NCBI GenBank assembly: GCA_002102555.1
Contig: MCFL01000010.1
Location: 62,001 to 126,000 of the forward strand
Direction of reading: 5' to 3'
DNA length: 64,000 nt
Source of the DNA: Catenaria anguillulae PL171
Taxonomy: Eukaryota; Blastocladiomycota; Blastocladiomycetes; Blastocladiales; Catenariaceae
Shown piece by piece: positions 37,301 through 48,091 of this stretch; position 1 is the stretch's first letter; every line of letters starts with the position of its first letter. The notes below the pieces were generated by a model that ran no database searches, was not told the DNA's origin, and saw only the letters and a program-made list of their open reading frames with translations. The translations under genes were made by a program, and so were the position numbers.

Positions 37301-38226
37301 ATAAGCTTTTCGTTGAGCTTGGCAAGGTGTGTGCAGTGGCAGAGCACTGCAATTTCGTAATGTGGGATGTCACAAAGTGGATTTGAGCCGTAAAAAGAGT
37401 GGTCCAGAATGAGAATGGTAAGATTGGGGAGCTGACCAAGCGTTTCGAGGACATCAATGAGGTAGAGGTTATTGCCCGCAATGTTGACACTCTGGTCACG
37501 GAAGGCAACAACAAAAGTTGTCAGCGACCTTGGTTGCGATTGGTGTCGTTCCACATCGAGTAGGTACCTGGAGGTTGGAATTCATTGTGATCCCCGGCCC
37601 AATGTCAAATATCGCATTGTTGGCCGCGCAAAGCTCTTCCAGCTCGCTACAGCCAGCAAGGCATGAGATATCGGAAATGGCTGAGGATGGCAAATTGTAA
37701 GAAACCATGGTGATTGTACGCGGCTAGGGCATATCGGCATACCGTTGTCATTCACCCACAATCGCTTCAGCTTGCCCAGTCCACCAAGGGCTGCAATCGA
37801 TTCGATTTGATTCGAATATCTGTCGTAGAAAGAGCACGAGTTGTTCAGCAAACACGGTGCCAGCTGCAGGCACCAAGGGTCAACGTACAAATACAATTCA
37901 ACCAATCCTCCACAAGCCGCCAGAGGCTCCACATCCCGGACGTTGGTTTCGCAAATCCACAGCAGCTCGAGCTGCGGGCACTGCGACAAGTCCCCAATTA
38001 CGTCGATATCCTGCGCCAGGATCACCAGTTTGCGCAGGCTAGTGCCGACCGAAGTTAGGTCGGGAAAAGTCGTCAGGCTATAGTGACAGAGCTCAAGGTC
38101 TGTTGGGCTATTTCCATCGCTTGGTAGCACCGTCTGATCATCGGCGCCATGATCCGATGCATCTTCGCTCGGGCTCGGGCACTGAGAGGCTGACAAGTTT
38201 GTTGATGACACTTCAAATTCAGACAT
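34395..38226 (-). CDS. Leucine-rich repeat protein LRRC9 homologue (six exons)
   Basis: Exons 38226-37889, 37819-37743, 37680-37568, 37491-35000, 34915-34816 and 34745-34395 have short introns and all phases consistent, giving 1156 residues. The N-terminal LRRs match LRRC9 closely in order: FPDLTSVGTSL, then LAQDIDVIGDLSQCPQLELLWI, then NQIESIAALGGLGKLKRLWV. SDS22-like LRRs continue through the whole protein, interrupted by a non-LRR middle region, and end with an LRR cap (GNPISRVAAYR, then IDGAIVTEDERE). LRRC9 is restricted mainly to organisms with motile cilia and is presumed axonemal. It lies directly beside a dynein intermediate chain gene on the same strand. The identification is strong; the molecular function is not established. 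Confidence 0.87.
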
Positions 38227-38356
38227 GATGAAGTTTCAATTGCATCGAGTATATCTTAAATGAAACGATCGCATGACAGAAAACAGCGGACTGAAAATGC
38301 GCAAGAAGATATCAAAACTCACGCGACCTTGGGCCAGTGATTCCCACACAGCTGGC

Positions 38357-41300
38357 TCAAGCTGCTCCTTGCAGCATTTCTAGGACGGATGCTTCCATAT
38401 CGTGGAAAGCCTTCTCAAGCACATCTCCCTCCATCTGAGCGGCCCCTCCACTCGTCTTTCCTGCGTCCTCTGACGGAGCACCACCCTCGGCACCTCCTCC
38501 CTCCTTGGGCTCGGTGGAGCGCATCTTTTCTTGGGCCCGAAATGCGCGCCGTTCGGCAACAAATCCCACGCGCTTGATTTCGCGATCCAAGAGTGCTCGA
38601 ATGAATGCTTTCTGGAAAGCGTCGCGCAGTGATAAAATGTCAATGATACACATTAGGGCAAAGTGCAGGACTTTATCAGCACGCACCTCGTTCTTTCCTG
38701 CCCTAAACAGGTTTCTGGGCACTTCCAACACATGCACGGTGCCATCGTCGTCGCCAATCGCAATAAACTGGTGCGTCGGATGCCCCTTGCTGTAATACGT
38801 CTGTACACTTATGGCACTGATGGGGGCACTTGACACGGCCTGGACCTGGCTCGCCTGATGCGTTCGGTCCAGCATATCCCAAATCTCGACAAGTCCATCT
38901 GCCCTGCCAACGAAGAATACCCCCGGTCGAGTCTGGCTCCAGACGCCACACGTGAGGTTAACGTTGCCCACTCCGCTTGCCACCAGCGGTGTTGCACACT
39001 TGTCGGTCCACACATTGCATGACCAAGCGCCAACCGAAAGTAGCACGTCCGGAAAGATGGGTGACCGGACGACATCTGACACGGGGCCATAGTGCACGCC
39101 AGAAACGAGACCCACACGTGAATTGCCCTTTTCTGACCCAGCCGCCGCGCCTCCCCCTCCGCCATGCCCGTCCTTGTCAAACAACCAATCCGCCTGAATC
39201 ACATCACCCTCCTCGGTTGCACACCACACGTGCGACGTTGGCGCGAGCCCCGCAGCCGTGCTGCCAAACTTTGCCCCTACGGCCGCCGCGCCACCGCCGC
39301 CGCTATTGACCAGCGCCGTGTTGGACGCAACGCTGGCGGCCGCGTCGAGGGCCACGCGCGTCAGCCCATAGTCAAATGTGCCGTCCATGGCGAGCAGTGG
39401 CGCGCGAAACAGCGGGCGCCATACTTGGTCAAGCGACTTGAGGTCCTTTTTGTACCGCAGGTCCCAAAACATGAGTGCGCCGTCCAGCCCGACGGACACG
39501 AGTTGGGAGATCATGTGTTGTGGGTGGTCGGCATTGTCGGCAGGCACGGGCGTGGTGTGGCCGTTGGTGGCAGATGCGTCGGCGGCTTGGCCCTTTTCCG
39601 AAGCATGTGTAGGAGGTTGGTGAGTGGCAGTCGGTTGTTGCTTTTGGATTTCGCCGTTGTGGTTGACTTCGGTGAGTGACCAGGTCAGGTCAGAGACGGC
39701 CCCGCGATGCGAGTGTTCGATGGATGAGACGGCGACCGGTTTGATCACGTCAATGTCGACATGCTTGTTTGCGTTCCCTGCCGACGACGATGAGCTGGTT
39801 GCTGACGACGTGGATGGGCCAGACGACCCGCCTTCTCCATCAGTGCTTGCTGAGCCGTCCTCACGCCTCTTGTTGCGCATTTTTTCCTGGAACTCTGTCA
39901 CAATAAATGCACAAATCTGGGGTGAGCTTTGTTCCCTTTCTGGTGCTGGAGATGGGTGAGGAAAGACTCGCACCAGAGATATCCCACACCACAATCTGTC
40001 CATTGACACACCCGCCCGCCAAGATATGCGGCATTTGCGGATGGAATGCAAACACGCCGACATCCTCATGTGCCTCCAAAATCAGTTGCGGGTGGATCGG
40101 GTCGTAGAATGACCACACGAGAACCAAGCTCTGCTTCGAGCGAATGGCAAACCCGTGCGCGACACGCTCCTCGAGCGTGGCCCGCTGTGTGCAGCTCACG
40201 GCTAGCACGCCCTTTTGGCTCGGGTGCCAGGCTGCACAGGCAATTGACTTGTCTTTTGAATACTTGAGATCGGTAAAGGACTGGTATTCCTGCAAGGAAG
40301 TGTTTGTGCCTTGGTCGAGCGCTTGGTCTTCGTCGCCGAGATGCGCCAGGTCGTTGCGAAAGATGTTCATGACATTGTTTTGCTCGAGAACCTTTTCGAT
40401 CTTGGAGGCGGCGGCGGCGAGGGTGGTTGGAGCTGGCTCCGAGGCGAGCAGGTCATGCCGCTCAGCATCTGAGAGGGTGCGCGGTTCGTACTGAACTGAC
40501 GAATTGACTTTACGGAACCTGGAATGTGCAGCAAGATGTCAGCACTTTGGCGAGGAACAAGAACGCAATCACATGCAACGTACCAGGTTGTTTGTGCACT
40601 CCCATCCGCAACTGCACTTACAGCCTGTACTCCCTTTTGTAGCTGCATCCTTGCAACGGTGTGTGCAATCACTGGATTCGGCTTAATGTCGAGCGTGGCC
40701 AATGGGACTTCAAAATCATTGAAGTGAAACTCTTGGCCAAACTTGCGGCGCTTGCGTGTGAGTCGCTGGAACACGGGCTCGCGTGTGGGAAAGACTCGTT
40801 CTTCGTCGATTTCGCGGTCGCTGCCAAGGCATGTCCAACCGGCGGGGCGCTGCGGTTTCAGCAGCTCCTGATGAGATTGGAAGGTGGCAGGGTCGGCGGA
40901 GTCGGGGTCGGCGACCTTGGGCTGGAAAGGCAAGTAGAAGCGGGGTCAAAAGCTGTATGTTGGTTATCAAGGCAGAGCGATGGCGCACGCACCATGGTCA
41001 AGAACTTGTCCCTTGCGTCTTCCGACAAGCAGATGATGTAGTTTTGGCCAAACTTCCATTCGACATCTTGCACCAGCAGCACCTCATCCATGGGCATTTC
41101 CTGTATTCCAATCAACGTATCATATGAGCAAATGCACAGATCCGTCACCGACCCATAAAACGCACGCACATTGAGCAATTGTTTGACCACACTAAAGTCT
41201 GACACTGCCGCGCGATTAAACAAGTCGGCCAACAGCTCTGCCTTTTTCAAAAATGTGTACGGCTTGTCTTCGGTGCACAGCTGCTTAAGATGAAACAGTT

Positions 41301-41682
41301 CGACTGTTGCCGTTGACAAGAAGATGGGCATTGGTGCGACTGGCGGTGCGGTCCCATCGTCGGCCAAGGTCTCTGGCACTGAAAAGAGCCATTGCGGCGG
41401 TGCATCAGGGAACGGCGGATCACCGTTGGTGACATTGGTCGCAGACGCTGCGGTGCCCGGCTTACTTCCGGTAGCACCGCCGCCGGAGAGCGGTGATTTC
41501 TTTGGCGAGCTGGATAGTCGGGCGTTGGAGGCGCCGGTCAGCGAGCGTTGGCTGCTGCCGCCCACCAGGGAACGCGACGAGGAGCGGACGCCCGCAGCCG
41601 GCCCAGTGTTGCTGTTGGCCGAAGTGCCGAGGCCGACTCGGGAGCGGGACACTTTGGTGGATGCGGATGGCGACGAGGACAT
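38357..41682 (-). CDS. Axonemal dynein intermediate chain DNAI3/WDR63 homologue
   Basis: Six exons, 41682-41170, 41100-40993, 40921-40584, 40518-39974, 39894-38687 and 38611-38357, all in phase, 988 residues. Family landmarks in order: KPYTFLKKAELLADL with NRAAVSDF, then the EYQSFTDLKYSKDKSIACAA segment, then WSFYDPIHPQLILEAHED and ILAGGCVNGQIVVWDI. WD repeats follow (LVSVGLDGALMFWDLR; RPGVFFVGRADGLVEIWD) and a charged C-terminal helix. This is the intermediate chain of inner dynein arm I1/f (IC140 in Chlamydomonas), acting in flagellar bending. A ~150-residue S/T/A/G-rich insertion interrupts the WD region after VWDISGEFQ. Its presence implies motile flagellated zoospores. It is divergent from CEP41 with 460 bp between starts. 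Confidence 0.92.
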
Positions 41683-42142
41683 TGCTTGAGCGTTTAGAGT
41701 GGGTCACATGGCATCAATTGCAAGCCGCAAGCACTCTGGGAATTGGGAATTGGAACGCTCAACTTGAACTTCAATTGTGGGCAGCCGTGTGTGATCGCAT
41801 CGCATGATGCACTTCAACTTCATTGCATGCGTTCGGTCGCGGTCGATCGATGCGTCCATGATATACCCAATTTTCTCGAATGCTCATGATTATTAGCTAG
41901 GCATCAGTCTTGGCAATACAATCCTCGACCGCTTTCTTTCGTACTTCCTGACCCTCGGGCGGCCCAAGACGACTGGACCGACCAGACCAGAGCTCGTCCC
42001 AGGTGTCCGGTCAAGGTCAGTGGTGAGTGCGATCGTCACCTTCATCGCCCGCCTTTCGCCCAAATCCTCATTATTGTGCCACTTGCACCGGGAGCATTCC
42101 CATTCATCGATTTTTTCCTTGCACACCGGGATTGCTGCCATC
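41683..42142. promoter_or_regulatory. Shared divergent promoter, DNAI3 / CEP41
   Basis: 460 bp separate the starts of two ciliary genes transcribed in opposite directions. I looked for an RFX-type X-box palindrome and did not see a convincing one. Confidence 0.5.
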
Positions 42143-43703
42143 ATGAGCAAAAAGAGTCTGCTCCACGATCGAACGGTACGCCGAGCATCCTGGCAGGCAG
42201 AGTATTCCTCCGCAGAGTTTTTCGAGTCCGTCTGACCTGTCTGGTGTCTTGATTTGATTCAATCATGGCAGTTCCTGTCCAAGCAAGTCCCAAAATCCAC
42301 AAAGTATTCCCACGTCGGCCCATCCATTGACACCGGATCTAGCACCCTCAACCATCTGCGCAAACTCAAGGACAACCACGTCCCACACAAGTATCTCGAC
42401 AATGAGCTCTTTGTGCGCCTCAAACCGGTCCTCCTTGGCCGCCTCATTTACGAAACGCAAATGGAGGTCGACGTCTCGGCTGTGGAGGATGCCATTGTTT
42501 CGCGCATGACTTGTTCTACTTCTCTGGCACACCAACACCCAGCACAGCGCCAACACCTTTCCCTGGAGCAGGAGGCGGCCGACCGATTTATTCTCGAAAC
42601 AACCCGCACCCGATGCACTCTGCCGATTCTGTTGGCGCCCTCATGGCCGACCATCCCACACCAACACCAGCCGCCTCTGTTTATGCACCGTTTTCCAGCA
42701 CCCCAATTCCATCTCATCGCCAGCAATACGAACCACTCATCAGCGGATCCATCAACGGCTCGCGCTCGGTTTTGACCTCATCACACGCCAGTATGCTCAG
42801 CGCTCCCGGCCAACATGGCCAGCGGCTCAACGGAAGCGCCGATTCCGGGTATGGTTCGCGCGTGCCATACCTGCTCCTGGACGTGCGCGAGGCGAGCGCC
42901 TGGGCAAAATGCCACATTGTCGGTGCGCTGCCGTATCCGGCCGTGTTTATCAAGCGAGATCAGATGAGTCGAGATTTGGTCATGTATCGGAATCGAGAGG
43001 ACAAGGTCATCGTATTGTATGATGATGACGAGTCGTACGTCCAACTTGTTCTTTTGAGCCACGGTGGTGATTTTCCTCAGAAAGCACGGAGACTAACATT
43101 CGCGCTTGTTACAGAATTGCGGTCCCTGCGGCGCAAACCCTTGCCGAGCGCGGTTTCTCAAATGTCTACGTCTTGTCTGGCGGCATCAACCACCTTGTCG
43201 AACGACTGTCCGGCATTCTCATTGGCGACCCACCCACTCCACCCAAACTCAAACGCGCAACCACCTCCACAACGTCGCTCCCAAAAATCCGCACTGCAGC
43301 ATCGTCCGCATCCGCATCATCCACTTCGACATCCTCGCCCGCATCTCGTCGCTCATCATCACTTGCCGCTCTCGCACCACCCCAATCCGACGATTCCATC
43401 CCGCCGCAATCCGGGTGTTTCAACATGCACGATCTCGAACGGTCCTTGCAATACCACGCGCTTCGGTCCGCGACCCCCGCTTCAATTGCCGGGTCACAGC
43501 TCACGTCACGCGCGTCGTCCAGGATGAGTGTTGCGAGCACCATGTATGCAGGGCCTATGGCGGCAAGCGGGCCACGACGCACAAGTGGTAGTGGAGGTGG
43601 GATGGTGTCGGCCGATGTGAGACGTGGACCAACGCCCGCGGGGAGGGTTGGCGTGGGGAGCGGCAGCGGGGCGAGGGGACCCTCAAAGCTTGGGCGGAGT
43701 TGA
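42143..43703 (+). CDS. CEP41 homologue, rhodanese-domain centrosomal/ciliary protein (one frame slip)
   Basis: Exon 1 (42143-42175, MSKKSLLHDRT) splices through a 96-nt intron to 42272. The resulting N-terminus aligns with human CEP41 without gaps over 26 residues. The rhodanese domain spans exon 2 and exon 3 (PYLLLDVREASAWAKCHIVGA, split here as PYLLLDVRE and CHIVGALPYP; VIVLYDDDE; then NVYVLSGGINHL) across a GTACGT intron (43035-43114, phase 2). CEP41 is needed for tubulin glutamylation in cilia. The frame changes by +2 near 42498, at a TTT, with no GT-AG pair in matching phase; one extra T would restore a continuous frame. The C-terminus is S/A/P-rich. Length is about 445 residues. Confidence 0.85.
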
Positions 43704-44759
43704 CGCTGGATGGGCGGCCGGTGATTGGAGAGATTCGAAATGTTTTTGCCGCAAGCTGAGGCATTCGGGTTCTTTGTTTTCATGAACCCAAGTGCCGATC
43801 GGAAACTGTTAATACATCGAAACCCTCATACATTCATCAGCCGTGCGCTGATTGGCTTTCGCCATTTTCAATATCGGTAAACAGAGGAGCTGAGATTAGG
43901 TTACCGCGGCCTCTCCCTGGCCGCTTCTCGTCCGAAAATCATCCAGCGATGGGGCCCTTTTCGCCTGTTCGAGCTCCAGATCGCTAACCGAGGCCTGCGT
44001 CCTGTGAGGCTGGTCCGCCGGCGGAAGCTTGATTAACCGTTGATTGTCGTGATCGCGGTCGGACCAAGGTCAGACCCCCATGATTTCCCCGCCCATACCC
44101 CGCCCCGCCCCGCCCCACTGACCCTTCAGTATCCCGATGCCTGTGTTCACCCAGGTTCTCACCTTGCTGGATTTCGAAACCTCGCGTTTGTTTCAGATTG
44201 ATCTAGAATCTTGTTCGTCATTTGAGACAAGGATCGGTGCTCGCACCAGCATATCGAAATGTGCATGGATAGAGCTCGCACGCAACATTGAGCCAGTGAC
44301 GATTTTGACCAGGGGTACTAAATTGTCTACCTCTGATTTTGACAATGGGTTTGATTAAGTTACAGATCTAAACCTGTATCAGCTCTTTGTCTGCAGAATC
44401 AAGCAAACTGCCTGTGTCAATTCTTTCACCATGGGATGCCGGATTCAAAGGTCAAACAGGTTTCAAAAAACAATTACCGTTGTGCTCCTCTCAGTTGGCA
44501 TACACCTGGTTAACCAAGGATCACTCAGGAGTCACAGCTTTGGGCACAAAGTCGCTAGAGCGGAACAACACCTGCATGATCGCCTCAAAAAGCTCTTGGC
44601 GACCCTCCAGCGGGGGTGCTGCCACAACTGAATTGCCTAGTTGCTACTCCATCCGAGTCGCAGTTCCCGCGAAAATCCCAACTTCCACCTCACTCCGACT
44701 ACCAACCAGACCAACCGTCCTGTCGCTTGAACGCGAGACTGATCCAACCTGAGGCCATC
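43704..44759. other. Intergenic region, nothing recognised
   Basis: 1.06 kb with C-rich and A/T-rich patches and no supported gene. It marks the passage from the conserved flagellar cluster to the accessory LysM/chitinase region. Confidence 0.45.
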
Positions 44760-45796
44760 ATGTTTGCCACCATGACGGACTGTTCCCGCCAAGCCGTGCG
44801 GCTTCATGGCGCTGGTCTGCCCACCATCCTCGTTGCCATTGTTCTTTTCGCCAACGTTGCCCTTGCCCAAGACTGCCGTCCGTACACAGTCCAGAGCGGC
44901 GACTATTGTGATCTGATTGCCAGGAATGCGGGTGTTTCAATCAACGATCTCGTTTCTTTCAATCCTGTACGCAATGGCTCCGTTTCCTGTCTCACATGAA
45001 TGCGCCAGGATCGGATCAACGGATACTCATCCAAGGTGCCTCGTAGGGTCTGAACTGCAACAACTTGTGGGTCGGTCAACGTCTCTGCCTGAACAGCGGC
45101 ACTCTGCCCAAGCCGCCCTTGCCACCTGCGAATCCCGATGGAACGTGCAAGGTTGCCATTGTCCGCAGTGACTACTTGTGTGATGCCATTTTCCGAGAGT
45201 ACGTCTTTGCATTCTTCCCAGCGACCGTCCTCTTCTCGCGTTCTATGTCTCATCATCAACGTTCTCGCCATGAAAAAAATCCGAACAGTGCCAACCTTGT
45301 CGACGCTGCTCAACTCGCTCTGCTCAACCCGGGTCTCAACTGCAATGCTCTCGCGGTCGGCCAGCGGCTGTGTGTCACGTATGGTCGCCTTCCCCCGCCT
45401 CCGATTGGTCCTGCCGATGGGAATGGTTTTTGCCGCACTGCGACGGTTCGCAGCGACTATCTCTGCGATGCGATCGCCCGCGAGTACGTCGTCGCTTTGC
45501 CGCATCCAAGACTTAACATGATACAAGCAAATGGGTTCTGACAAAAAGCTGATGTATGTATGTATGTAGTGCCAAGCTCGATGTCGCGCAGCTCCCTCAA
45601 CTCAACCCGGGGCTCGACTGTGGCAAGCTTCAAGTCGGACAGCGCATGTGCGTAACGTACGGCCGCTTGCCGCCGCCGCCTGTGCCCGATGGCAACCCGG
45701 ACGGGACATGCAAGGAGTACAAGATTGTCGGTGGTGACGAGTGCTGGAACCTCAACGACAAGTGCAAGCTGACCCAGGAGGCATTCGATTTTGGCA
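44760..45796 (+). pseudogene. Multi-LysM secreted protein gene, truncated by a retroelement
   Basis: Exons 44760-44966, 45047-45198, 45289-45483 and 45570-45796 match the first exons of the chitinase gene at 51391 in exon length, phase and intron sequence. A signal peptide (FAAVALA-type end before QDCRPYTV) precedes LysM modules of the form R/KSDYLCDAIAR ... NPGLNCNALAVGQRLC. LysM domains bind chitin oligomers outside the cell. The fourth exon runs into foreign sequence right after KLTQEAFDF, at the point where the intact copy has its splice donor. The third exon is chimeric relative to the intact copy, starting like its exon 3 and ending like its exon 4, so one LysM unit is missing. No CBM18 or GH18 exons follow. 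Confidence 0.85.
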
Positions 45797-46536
45797 GCGT
45801 CATGGGCGCACGCCTTGACCGGATCATTACCACAGTGGCCACAACATGGGCCTGGAATCGAAATGCGGTCGTCTGCTGGGCAAAGTGATGCTCTGGTCGC
45901 CTGAAACCAATCAAGACCGAGAATCGTGGCGAATAAGGGTGACTCAATCACAAACATGTCGATAATCACACATCCTTGGCAATGGAATGCACCACGGTAC
46001 CGGCGGGCTTTGGCTTTTGCACGGGCCCAGCGAGGAATGTCCTGGACGGGGATGGGCGCGAGCGGCTTGCGGCCAAACACGTATGTCCCACGCTTGCCCA
46101 CACGGAGATTTGGCGACGCACCATCCTTTGGAATGGCAATTGTTGCACGCACTTTGTGAGTGACTTGCCCGCCAGCGACGGGTCGGCCGTCAATACCCCG
46201 GAGCGAGAATGGGCGCGAGACCGGAATCTTGGTCATGTTGAGCGATTCGGCAATGGAGCGGTCAATGAACGATATGGGCGCACCACAATCCAACATGTTG
46301 CCCAGCAGCGCCGGGCGGCCGGCTCCACCAGCATCTGCCACAGCAGCTCCCAGGTACAAATGGGTCCCTTTACGCTCTACATCAAACACTGAGGCAATGT
46401 AGTCAGACAGCGGGGATACATTGTCGTCCAAAGGAACACAAGAAGCGGGACACGTGTCCTGTACAGCAGCAACAGAATCTTTTGCAGGTTTTTTTCTGCG
46501 CCTACCGCGGCGCTTGTCTTTTCCAGACGCAGGCAC
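45797..46536 (-). pseudogene. Retropepsin-like aspartic protease, truncated pol
   Basis: A basic N-terminus (KRRGRRRKKP) is followed by the protease fold: GNMLDCGAPISFID at the active site, a glycine-rich flap and ILGLDWFQ, the conserved second motif of Ty3-type proteases. The active-site triplet reads D-C-G instead of the usual D-S/T-G. The frame continues only to the insertion edge and no reverse transcriptase motif is present. It overlaps neither gag nor a following pol in this copy. Confidence 0.78.
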
Positions 46537-46544
46537 CTGCTCGC

Positions 46545-47750
46545 CTACGCCTGGATCCCTTTTCCCGAATGCTCAGACGCCAAATCAGAGCCACACCGTT
46601 TGGCCACGTGGCCAACACCACCACAACGGCGGCACTTGATGTGCGGCAGGGCAAGCGTGTCGGCGGCAAAGGCGCCAATGTCCATGGGGTCGTCAAGGGT
46701 CTCGTCAATGCTTGGCGCCGGTGTGGGGTTGGGGGTGCGAGTGACCAATGCATCCTCGGCAGCCAAGAATTCGACCACCATCCTTTCAAATGATCCCGAG
46801 CGCAACTCGAGCGTCAGACGCGAGCCAGCACGCTTCAAGAACGCCTCGGGGAGCGTGCGGCTAAACAACCAAGCGGCAATCCACGAGTCGCGGGGCACCT
46901 CTGCGCGGTCCAATGCCGCACGAAAACCAGACACAAACACTGACGGCATCGACTTCTTGGGGTTGTACCGCATGGTGTCGAGCTCGCGCAACGCCTCCAG
47001 TACCGGCGGTTCGCCCTGGGGCTTGGTACCGTTAATGGCGGCCTCGTACTCGGCAAAGGTGGTGAACTTGCGGATCTCGTCCGTGGCCAGCCAATTCCGA
47101 ATGAACTCGGCATGCTTACCCTGGGCCTTGCGAGCGTGGCTCAAGATCTTGAAATACTCGGGCATGTCGACAATGTACTCGTGCAGGGCCTTGTGTTGGC
47201 GGAGCGACGCCGCGATCGAGACCGGCGACTCGCCAAAACTGGGCAATTTCTCGAGCGACTTTGTTGCGAAGTCGGATTGCTTTTCGGTCGGTGGTTTGGC
47301 GGTGGCAGGCGGAAGCGTCGTCGTCGGGCCTTGCGCTTGGGTAGGGGCGGCGACGGCGGCGGCCTGCGCGGACTGGGCGAGTAGCGTCTGGTATTTCTTG
47401 TTGGTGTCCCGCAGATCGGCGTTGACGGTGGACAGGTCATCTTGCGCTCGGTCTAACCTTGCCCGAGTCTGCGAGAGCGACAGCTCAAGGGCCGCAGCCT
47501 GCTGCTGAAGTTGAGCGATCTCTTGCTGGGCTTCCTGGTGGGCGGCAGCAGCGTTCGTTTTGAATCGGTTTTCGCTTTGAATTAGCACGGCAATGGGGCG
47601 AGCCGAGAAGTCGGCAGCGTTGGCGACACCGGAGGCGGTGAGCGCAGCCGTAAAGGCCGCCGCTCCCTCTGCGCTGGCCGTGTCCGAGGGGGTGGGCGTC
47701 TTTGCCACCAAGGCGATGAATCGGGTCTAGTGTGCGTTGAGCTGGGCCAT
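46545..47750 (-). pseudogene. Gag-like polyprotein with CCHC zinc knuckle
   Basis: From an ATG at 47750 (MAQLNAH) the frame meets a TAG at 47729-47727 and then stays open for about 390 residues, so the copy is damaged or needs readthrough. Visible parts are a coiled-coil (QEIAQLQQQAAALELSLSQ), a capsid-like helical region (EFIRNWLATDEIRKF) and a C-terminal knuckle CRRCGGVGHVAKRC with C-x2-C-x4-H-x4-C spacing. These are nucleocapsid features of Ty3/gypsy-type elements. Confidence 0.8.
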
Positions 47751-47970
47751 GGTTACCGGGTCGTGGGGTTTTACGGCAAGACAAACTGTAAAGAACGAGG
47801 CGGTAGGGCCGAGCGGAAGCAATGCATAGAGCGGTAGACTGTAGGAGAAGATGTATAAAGCGTTGTCTTGCAAAGAGGACACAATACAATCAGCATTGAA
47901 GGTGAACAACTCTGAACAATAACTCCAACTCCAAACACCCCAAACACACCTGTCACGCATGGTCGTGACA

Positions 47971-48015
47971 GAATCCCGCGGTGCATACACATGTCTCCCA
48001 TTGTTGTCTCATCAT
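47971..48015 (+). repeat. Remnant of the interrupted LysM intron
   Basis: About 45 bp here match, with a few differences, the first intron bases after the fifth LysM exon of the intact gene (52717-52760). Similarity then stops. Confidence 0.75.
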
Positions 48016-48091
48016 GATGTGCTGGTCCCACTGAATGTCATATAACATGTAATGAAAACAGTTATGTACCACACTACCTAGACGAACAGCA

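Larger units (their letters stand above)
45797..47970 (-). mobile_element. LTR retrotransposon fragment (5' LTR edge, gag, protease), Ty3-like
   Basis: Comparison with the intact LysM gene at 52714-52717 gives the insertion edges. The minus-strand 5' end begins TGTCACG at 47970, the usual TG start of an LTR, with a short inverted repeat just inside. Gag and a retropepsin follow. The other end stops inside pol after the protease; reverse transcriptase, RNase H, integrase and 3' LTR are absent. The first bases right of the element (GAATCCC) equal the intact copy, but no clear target-site duplication survives on the truncated left side. This is a 5' portion left by abortive integration or later deletion. 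Confidence 0.8.

Noticed and set aside
41683-42142. RFX X-box between DNAI3 and CEP41
   Set aside because: No sequence close to the imperfect palindrome GTNRCC-N-RGYAAC was found by reading; a motif scan could still detect a weak site.
47971-48015. Direct-repeat or LTR candidate because a similar 45-bp segment occurs at 52717
   Set aside because: It is explained as leftover intron of the duplicated LysM gene flanking the insertion, not as part of the element.
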